Shown one piece after another: positions 30,343 through 36,014 of a stretch of DNA of 36,014 nt. Numbering within the stretch: the stretch's first letter is position 1; each line of letters starts with the position of its first letter. The notes under the pieces are model-generated. The model saw nothing but the letters and a program-made list of their open reading frames with translations. It was not told where the DNA came from and made no database searches. Source of the stretch: AC-32 sp963766375 (GTDB lineage: Bacteria > Actinomycetota > Thermoleophilia > Gaiellales > Gaiellaceae); contig CAVXZG010000011.1 in NCBI GenBank assembly GCA_963766375.1, positions 1 to 36,014 of the forward strand, read 5' to 3'. The position numbers and the translations under genes are program-made.

Positions 30343-31826
30343 TGCCGAGAACCGGGGCCAGCAGGAGCGCGAGCTCACGCCGATAGGCCTCGCTCGTGTA
30401 CTCGTGCAGCGGATGGGGCTCGAGCGGGTGCTCGGCGACCTCGGCACCTCGGCGGACGTAGACCATCGGGATGAGCCGGCCGGCGTCGTCGACCTCCACG
30501 CTGGCGGCGACGGCATCGGGGCCGCTCGAGTCGAGGAAGTGGGCGAGCGGGACGACGTCCTCGTCCACGAAGCCTTCCGCTCCGGCGGCAACCACGCGGC
30601 AGAGGTAGCCCTTCTGCACCCAGAGCTCGGGCGCGCTGCTCAGCTCGTGGAGCAGGAACGCCACCACGTCGCCCACAGGCGGACGCGCGGGCGCATGGCC
30701 GTTGAGGGTGCCCGCGAGGTGCTGCGCGAGGACGCGCGCGTTGTAACGGAAGCCGTTCACCGAGGTCGAGCTCGCGCCAGCGCCTCGCTTGCCCACTCCC
30801 TTGGCGCCCTGCGAGGCGTTGCCCGCGAAGTAGAAGCCCGGCAGGGAGACGCTCTCCCAGAACGGCGTCAGCGCCGGAATGCGCCCGTCGCTGACCGTGA
30901 CGAGACCGAGCTGGGGGAGGTCCCGGAGCGGCGTCTGGAAGCCGGTCGCCGCGATCACGTCGTCGACGTCGAACTCGAGCCGGCCGTCCCAGGTCGTTCC
31001 CTGCGTCAGCACCCGAAACCCGTCAGCGCTGCGCTCGATCGCGCTCGATCCTGACGTCGAGCACGTAGGTCCCGGGGCCGCCGCGCGCGTACTCGTCGTA
31101 AGGATGCAGGTATCTCACCCGCAGAGCCGAGAGCGCGAGCGCGTCCGTCTGCACCGGCCTCGGCGAGCCGAGGACGATGCTGCGCGCCCAGGGGAGGATG
31201 CCCTGCGCGACCTCGAAGCCGGAGTTCCGCTTGCCGACGACGAAGACGTCGCGGCCCGCGTAGCGCTCCGGACGCTCCGTCTCCACGTAATGGGCGGCGT
31301 GCTCGAGCCCGGGAACGGCCGCACGCCACGGCTCCGTCACCCCGAGAGCGAACACGGCGGCGCGGCAGCGGTACTCGCCGTCGCTCGTCACGAGCACGAT
31401 CCGGTCGTCCTCCTGTCGCGTCGACTCCCACGTGCAGCCGTAGCGAACGATGAGCTGCGCGCGCTCGGCGAACGATGCGATCCCCGCCTCCATCTCCGCC
31501 CGCGAGGGGAGGTCGTACGCGCGGTCCATCAGCCCCGGCACGAGCGCCTTGAGCTCAGGCTCGTCGGCGAGGAGGCTGTTGTGGTCGTACCACTCGTACT
31601 CGCGCGCGGTTCGCTCGACCGGGGCGTCGGGCTTCGTCCAGGTGATCAGGCGCTGGAAGATCGGGAAGCGCTGGAACATGCCCGCCGGCCGGTCGTCCCG
31701 CGAGACGACCGCGTGCCGAACCCCGAGCTGCCGCAGGAAGTAACTGGTCTGAAGGCCCCCGGGACCGCTGCCGACGACGACGACGTCGTAGTCGCCCGGT
31801 GGGAACGGCGCCTCTACGGCCGCCAA
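30335..31826 (-). CDS. Flavin-containing monooxygenase-like oxidoreductase (broken by a 10-bp duplication)
   Basis: The first frame runs MAAVEAPFPPGDYDVVVVGS and GPGGLQTSYFLRQLGVRHAV (FAD Rossmann motif), then DVFVVGKRNSGFEVAQGILP (NADP Rossmann-like motif). It breaks at a perfect tandem 10-mer (31031-31050). Deleting one copy gives RIERSADGFRVLTQGTTW and joins DVDDVIAATGFQTPLRDLPQ (the ATG.. motif) and LPGFYFAGNASQGAKGVGKR. The C-terminal 120 residues (FLLHELSSAPELWVQKGYLC ...) look like an added domain. About 493 residues in all. It is a predicted NAD(P)H:FAD enzyme, substrate unknown. It sits between the cNMP-binding gene (13-nt overlap) and the lipoprotein gene. Confidence 0.83.
31031..31050. 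repeat. Perfect 10-bp tandem duplication inside the monooxygenase gene
   Basis: GCGCTCGATC occurs twice head to tail (31031-31040, 31041-31050). Removing one copy restores a single frame across the two halves of the flavoprotein gene; the extra copy shifts the frame by 10 nt. Confidence 0.9.
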
Positions 31827-32224
31827 TTCAGTGTGCCCTGAAGGCGCCGGGCCTCCATCCGCAGCATCCGCAACATGAACTGGGGCCGCTCGAGCAGCAG
31901 CCGCTCGAGTTGGGCCGCCGGGATGACGAGGCAGCGGAGCACGGTCGTCGCCACCACGTCGGCCGCCGGCGGCTCGCCGGTCAGCGCCGAGATCTCGCCG
32001 AAGAACTCTCCGCGTCGGAGCTGGTGCCGCTCCTCGCCGTCGATCTCGATCCCGGCCTCGCCCTCGAGGATGACGTAGAAGTTCCCGCCGCTGAGCCCCC
32101 GCCGAAGCACGCGCTCACCCGCGGCGAAGACGTCCTCGTCGTGCGAGTGGGCGATCGCCTCCAGCTGCGAGGGCGAGAGGTCGGCGAACAGCGCGAGCTG
32201 CCCCAGGCTTTCGGCGACGTCCAC
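31814..32224 (-). CDS. Stand-alone cyclic nucleotide-binding domain protein
   Basis: This 136-residue protein is one CRP/cNMP-binding domain and nothing else. It reads LGQLALFADLSPSQLEAIAH, then VFAAGERVLRRGLSGGNFYV with ILEGEAGIEI, followed by the phosphate-binding cassette region RRGEFFGEISALTGEPPAAD ('GE.a.l...pr.a' with GE-I-S-A-L), and the C-terminal helix PAAQLERLLLERPQFMLRML. No DNA-binding or catalytic domain follows. The PBC Arg is replaced by the Ala-Ala-Asp segment, so true cAMP/cGMP binding is uncertain. TTAAAAG lies 6-7 nt before GTG 32224, a possible own promoter. It overlaps the monooxygenase gene by 13 nt. Confidence 0.88.
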   Translation of the reverse strand: MDVAESLGQLALFADLSPSQLEAIAHSHDEDVFAAGERVLRRGLSGGNFYVILEGEAGIEIDGEERHQLRRGEFFGEISALTGEPPAADVVATTVLRCLVIPAAQLERLLLERPQFMLRMLRMEARRLQGTLNWRP

Positions 32225-32246
32225 GGGTGACTTTTAACGCAGTGGG

Positions 32247-33593
32247 CTAGAACGCGCTCAGCCAGACGGCGTTGCCGTGACCGTGGCGGCGCTGGTATGC
32301 GTCCTCGACGGAGAAGCGAAGACGCTTCGGCCCCGAGTCGCTGCCGTGGGAGACGAGCATCGGGTCGGGGCCGGCCGCGACGACGACGCAGACGTGCTGG
32401 CCGCGGCTCGGGGGCGTCCACACGACCAGGTCGCCCGGCTTGGCCGCGCTCTTCGGGATCCGCCGGCAGCGATCGAGCATCGAGCCGGTGTAGGCCGGCT
32501 GGCGCGCGTCGTAGACGCCGGTGCCGTTCGGGTTCGGGGCGCCGGCCCAGCAGTAGCAGAGCGTCGCGAAGGCGGAGCAGTCGGTCGCCAGCGGCAACGA
32601 GCCGGGAGTTCCGAGCGCACCCAGCCGAACGGTGCCGTTCTGCGAGTAGCCGATCCGGCCGCTGTTCTTGCAGCCCCAGAGCGCCCAGTTGACGATCTTC
32701 TTGCGCATCGCCTGCTCGGAGCCCGCTTCCCGCTTCCGCTTCGCGCGTCGCTGCTTGAAGGCCGCCGGCAGAGGCTTCTTGCCGGACAGGATCGCCTTGA
32801 GCTGCGGCCCGAAGACGCTGTTGTAGGCGTTTTGCGGGAAGCCGAGCTCCCACTTCGCACGCGCGACGGCGCCCGCGGTCAGGTCGCCGTAATCGCCGTC
32901 GGCGCCGCCCGGGTCGAACGACCCGAAGGGGTTCTTCATGAGCAGCCGCTGCGCTTCCTTCACGTCCGCCCCGGTGACGTGGGGGTTGGCGAGCTGAAGT
33001 ACGCGCGGCCCCGCCTCGACGGCGGCCTTGCGCGAGTCGGCGAGCTGTTTGAGCAGCACCGCGGCGCCGACTTGCTGCGAGACCGCCGTCGGCGAGAACC
33101 GGCCGTCGGCCACGTACTTCCCCTTGGTGTAGTGGTTCGAGAAGCTCCAGAGGTAGGGCGACTTGACCGTCGGGTGATGGTCGCGGTAGCCCCAGCCGTT
33201 GTAGCCCTCGAGCTTGTAGAGCGCGCCGGGGATGCTCCAGTCCTTCCATGCGCCGAGGCCCTGGCCGGTCAGGGCGTCGATCGCGCTCGCCTCCCAGGTG
33301 AACGGCGGCTTGCCGGTCTTCGGCCTGCCCGCGGGAACGTGCGTCGTGCGGGCGCTCAGCGGGTCGCCGTTGTGAAGGTGCCGCTTGAAGTCGCCGCCGG
33401 CCTCCATGTTGTGGATCACCGCGACGACGTACCAGGGCATCTTCAGCGCCTTGGCGACCTTCTCGTAGCGGGGCCGGTTCGCCGTCAGGCGGCGGACGAC
33501 CTGGCCGACGGCCGCCTTCCGGTTCGGCCGAATCAGGCACGACTCGTAGAGGAGGCTGTACTCCTCGGCCAGGCCCTTCGACAGCGCTGCCAT
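32247..33593 (-). CDS. Three-domain peptidoglycan hydrolase (lysozyme-like, PG-binding, NlpC/P60-like), no signal peptide
   Basis: This 448-residue protein has a lysozyme-family domain (residues 40-190; VAVIHNMEAGGDFKRHLHNG with candidate catalytic E64, DPLSARTTHVPAGRPKTGK, and FTWEASAIDALTGQGLGAWK), a PG_binding_1-type domain (about 203-270; VTGADVKEAQRLLMKNPFGS with DGDYGDLTAGAVARAKWELG), a basic linker (QRRAKRKREAGSEQ), and an NlpC/P60- or CHAP-like domain (DCSAFATLCYCWAG with C339, GDLVVWTPPSRGQHVCVVVA with H400). The N terminus (MAALSKGLAEEYSLLYESCL) is no signal peptide, as in phage endolysins. It starts directly at the upstream gene's stop (TAGATG), and the cNMP-binding gene follows after 22 nt. 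Confidence 0.88.
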   Translation of the reverse strand: MAALSKGLAEEYSLLYESCLIRPNRKAAVGQVVRRLTANRPRYEKVAKALKMPWYVVAVIHNMEAGGDFKRHLHNGDPLSARTTHVPAGRPKTGKPPFTWEASAIDALTGQGLGAWKDWSIPGALYKLEGYNGWGYRDHHPTVKSPYLWSFSNHYTKGKYVADGRFSPTAVSQQVGAAVLLKQLADSRKAAVEAGPRVLQLANPHVTGADVKEAQRLLMKNPFGSFDPGGADGDYGDLTAGAVARAKWELGFPQNAYNSVFGPQLKAILSGKKPLPAAFKQRRAKRKREAGSEQAMRKKIVNWALWGCKNSGRIGYSQNGTVRLGALGTPGSLPLATDCSAFATLCYCWAGAPNPNGTGVYDARQPAYTGSMLDRCRRIPKSAAKPGDLVVWTPPSRGQHVCVVVAAGPDPMLVSHGSDSGPKRLRFSVEDAYQRRHGHGNAVWLSAF

Positions 33594-34702
33594 CTAGATC
33601 CCGGTGTCCGTGGTCGGGATCGCGCCGGTCAGCTCTTCGTCAGGCGGGATCTCGGGCGGCCCTTCTTCTTCGGTCGTGCCGGCGCTTCCCTCGCGAGACC
33701 GCGCCTCGACGGTGGAGCCGACGAGCATGTCCTGGGCGAGCCGCTCGCTGAACCCGGCCGCGAACGCGAAGAGGACATAGAAGGAGGTGCTCTTGCTGTT
33801 GTTCGCGATGTCGAGCGCGACGACGCCGCTCTTGAGCGCGAAGAAGGTCATCAGGCCGAAGACAGCGCCGACGAACGGCCGCAGCGCGCCCAGCGTGCGC
33901 AGCGTGTCCTTGCCGAACTCCCAGTCGACCCGGACCTTGCCCGAGTTCAAGCGCGACATGCACGCTGATCAGCGCGCCGACGGCCCCGACGGCGAAGCAG
34001 AGGATTCCGGTCCGGACGGTGGTGTTGTGCGGGTCGACCACCTTCAGCACCAGCGCGAGCACGACCAGAAGCGCCGTCGGGATCATTCCGAGCAGCATCC
34101 CGGTCAGGTAGACGATCTGGCCCGAGCGCACGGCCGCGTTGCGGTAGTAGGTCTCGATCTTGGCAAGCTGGTCCCTGCCGAGGCGCTCGACCTCGGCGAC
34201 CGCGCGATCGCTCTTTGCCCGCCCGCTCTCTGCGAACCCGAGCAGGAAGCTGATCATCGTGAAGAGCGACTGCATCGCGAGCCGCTGGCTCGTGTCGCGC
34301 AGCACCTCGTGCACGCGGACGGCCAGGCTCTCGGACGCGTAGAGCAGCTTCATCAGCTTCGGCTTGTCCTTCGTCGACCAGTCGGTGGCCCAGTGCAGCT
34401 CGACGACGTCGGGCAGCACCCACGGCCGTTTCTTGATCGTCAGCGCGACGCCCGAGGCCTCGGTGCTACACCAGTACGCGGCCGACGATCGGGCCGTGCA
34501 GGGCCTCGAAGCGCTGCTCGAACTCCCGATAGCGATCCTCCGCCGGCCCTTCATACGGCTCGTGGTGGCGCTGGGCGAGCTCCTTCTGGCGCAGGAAATG
34601 CACCAGACGAGCTCCCGAACGAGACCGAGCGCCGGGGCGCTCGCGGATGTGCCCCCACCAGGCTTTCGGAGCCTGGACGGTGGTCGCTGCTGCCGCTCTC
34701 AT
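33594..34702 (-). CDS. Four-helix membrane protein with cytosolic helical domain (two frameshifts)
   Basis: ATG 34702 follows AGGAGG by 5 nt (a second ATG at 34705 has spacing 2). The first frame reads MRAAAATTVQAPKAWWGHIR and FEQRFEALHGPIVGRV. An indel near 34475 leads to STEASGVALTIKKRPWVLPD, LLYASESLAVRVHEVLRDTS, a helical segment (AKSDRAVAEVERLGRDQLAK) and helices QIVYLTGMLLGMIPTALLVV and TGILCFAVGAVGALISV. An indel near 33960 leads to RLNSGKVRVDWEFGKDTLRT, helices LRPFVGAVFGLMTFFALKSG and FYVLFAFAAGFSERLAQDML, and an acidic tail. About 369 residues. I do not recognise a named family; the GFSERLAQD end of the last helix recurs in predicted membrane proteins of unknown function. Confidence 0.75.
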
Positions 34703-34707
34703 CATGC

Positions 34708-34713
34708 CCTCCT
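34708..34713 (-). promoter_or_regulatory. Shine-Dalgarno (AGGAGG) for the membrane protein gene
   Basis: AGGAGG on the minus strand (34713 to 34708) is 2 nt from ATG 34705 and 5 nt from ATG 34702. The spacing favours 34702. Confidence 0.6.
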
Positions 34714-34739
34714 CTCCCCAGAGGCCGGGCCGCACATCG

Positions 34740-34768
34740 AGGGTAGGCCGATCGCGCCCGTTTGGCAA
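34740..34768 (-). promoter_or_regulatory. Sigma-70 promoter (TTGCCA-17-TACCCT)
   Basis: On the minus strand TTGCCA (34768 to 34763) and TACCCT (34745 to 34740) are separated by exactly 17 nt. The start point would be near 34733, about 30 nt before ATG 34702, with AGGAGG between. It would give the membrane and murein hydrolase genes their own transcript. Confidence 0.5.
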
Positions 34769-34771
34769 CCC

Positions 34772-36014
34772 CTACGCGGAACCCGCCGACGCTGCGGACG
34801 TGCTGGACGAGCTCGGAGGCCTTCGGCACGGCCTCCTCGTCCTCTTCGAGGATCGCGCGGAACGCCTCGTTGCACCAGCGCTCTTGTCGGCGTCGTCGGC
34901 CCCGGCGAGCAGGATCCCGATGAATCGCTCGGCGCCGTCCAGCCGGCCCCAGAGGTAGTCCTGCTCGCGGCCGGGGCGGCTGAGGAAGGCGCCGAAGTGG
35001 CCCTTCTCAGCGCCGACGAGCTTCCCTGCTTGCCCTTCGTCTCGACCGGGATGCGGTGCGTGTCCCGCGGGCTGATCCGGACGATCTCGACGTGGTCGCG
35101 CTCGCCGACGTCGCTCAGCGACTGGACGGGGTAGAGGAGGACGTCCCAGAACGGGAAGCCGAGATAGCGCACGAGGAGATCCCAGCGGCGTTCGTTGTTC
35201 CAGCCCTCGGTCAGCTGCAGCAGGCTGATGTAGAGGTCGCCCGTGAAGCCCTTGAGCTCGGTCTTCAGGTACTCGCGCAGAGCGGCCTCGAGCCCGTCGA
35301 GCTGGCCCCGGTGCTCCTGGACGTAGGCCTTGGTGTCGAAGCCCGTCTTCTCCATGAACTCGCGCATCGCCTCGACGGCAAAGCAGGTATCGAAGTGGCC
35401 GCTGAGCGTCTCGTCGAAGCCGGTGCCGGACTGGACGTCGCGCAGCTTGCCCACGGCCTCCCACAGCGCGCCCTTGGCCTCGTCGATCTGCTCCCGTTCG
35501 GGATAGCCCTCGGTTCCCGCGTGGGGTAGAGGTGGTTGAGGCCGTCGATCACGAAGCGCAGGCGGCGCTCGCCGTGGGCGAGGTCGAAGGTCTTGAGGAA
35601 GTCGAGCTGCTCGGGCGTCGGCTCCATCGGCCTGCTCGAAGAGCTTGCGCTCCTCGGCCCAGGCGCGCAGCACGCTCCGGGTCAACAGCGCGTGGGTGGA
35701 GTCGGCGGGGAGGTCGCAGACTCCGCACGCCGTCTCGGCGTAGCGGTCGACGACGCCGCTGATCTTCAGCCTGGTGTAGGTCGCGTAGCTGAACCCGGCG
35801 CTGCGTTGGGCTTCATCCTCGGTCCGCTTGCGGATCTCGGCGAGCTTGGGGTCGGCCGGGTCGTTCGGGATCTCGGGCAGCGGCCCCACGATCTCTCGCA
35901 CGCGCTTCTCGACGGTGTCCCAGCTCGTCTCGATGATGTCGCGGATCCGCCGGACGCGCTCGTTGAGGGCGCCGACCTCGACCAGGTCGTCGAGGATCGG
36001 CTCGGCCCGCGGGA
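34772..36014 (-). CDS. Patatin-like protein with DUF3376, C-terminal part; cut at right edge, four frameshifts
   Basis: The frame is open to the right edge: AEPILDDLVEVGALNERVRR, RDIIETSWDTVEKRVREIVG, then YATYTRLKISGVVDRYAETA. Indels near 35632, 35520, 35025 and 34885 move the frame, with EQLDFLKTFDLAHGERRLRF, FDTKAYVQEHRGQLDGLEAA, LGFPFWDVLLYPVQSLSDVG, HVEIVRISPRDTHRIP, GHFGAFLSRPGREQDYLWGR with LDGAERFIGILLAGAD, and NEAFRAILEEDEEAVPKASE. This matches the C-terminal half of DUF3376 patatin-related proteins, 'HFGaF..r..R..DylWGRLDgAerli'. The patatin catalytic domain (GxSxG and Asp) would lie outside the window, so lipase activity is inferred. The C-terminal end is uncertain (34772 or the TGA at 34702). 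Confidence 0.78.

Noticed and set aside
34702..36014. The patatin gene as a CBASS or retron-like defence effector
   Set aside because: DUF3376 patatin proteins are not the CapV type, and no cyclase or reverse transcriptase is in view.
1..36014. CRISPR array, insertion sequence or prophage
   Set aside because: No regularly spaced repeats, transposase, integrase or structural phage genes were found. The short tandem repeats at 29322-29446 are within a coding region.

Overview
The window is GC-rich, densely packed bacterial chromosome with actinobacterial traits: a clpS gene followed by a DUF2017 gene, a SigA/RpoD-type sigma factor with a short region 1.1, many GTG starts, almost no intergenic DNA, and many start codons only 6-9 nt after a TANNNT -10 box (leaderless transcripts). 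The gene families fit the deep-branching class Thermoleophilia (Gaiellales/Solirubrobacterales). That placement is inference; no rRNA or marker set is present to settle it.

Layout. 1-5.9 kb: small housekeeping and accessory enzymes (SnoaL-like, MmcQ/YjbR, class C serine hydrolase, a TOPRIM-methyltransferase-DHFR-like operon, a secreted NHL propeller, a second DHFR-like gene and a VOC protein). 5.9-14.6 kb: DUF2207 and LemA pair, methyltransferase, b561-like membrane protein, cupin, GNAT, cytochrome P450, a lone AAA/STAND-like ATPase with a striking inverted repeat over its promoter, and a phosphotransferase. 14.7-20.5 kb: a gamma-glutamyl amine pathway operon (APC permease, glutamine synthetase-like ligase, class I GATase hydrolase, aldehyde dehydrogenase, SDR), with an SDR where the Puu pathway has an amine oxidase. 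20.6-23.4 kb: two sulfotransferases and a convergent MFS exporter. 23.4-26 kb: a structured leader and a secreted Rpf/transglycosylase-like protein, then the sigma factor-clpS-DUF2017 array. 26-29.9 kb: TolB-like propeller, small GntR regulator, YjbQ, type 1 copper lipoprotein, a CAT-anticodon tRNA and small hypotheticals.

29.9-36 kb is the most interesting stretch. Six same-strand genes are nearly contiguous: a patatin-like (DUF3376) protein running off the right edge, a four-helix membrane protein, an endolysin-like three-domain peptidoglycan hydrolase with no signal peptide, a stand-alone cyclic-nucleotide-binding domain, a flavin monooxygenase-like enzyme and a small lipoprotein. Lipase, membrane protein, cytosolic murein hydrolase and nucleotide sensor together suggest a regulated envelope-lysis or envelope-remodelling cassette that I do not recognise as a described system. 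Internal promoters may split it.

About fourteen genes are interrupted by single-base indels, with conserved sequence continuing in another frame. They cluster (four or five in one methyltransferase, four in the GATase gene, four in the patatin gene), which looks more like assembly or sequencing error than real decay. I list each such gene as one reconstructed CDS and give the shift positions.
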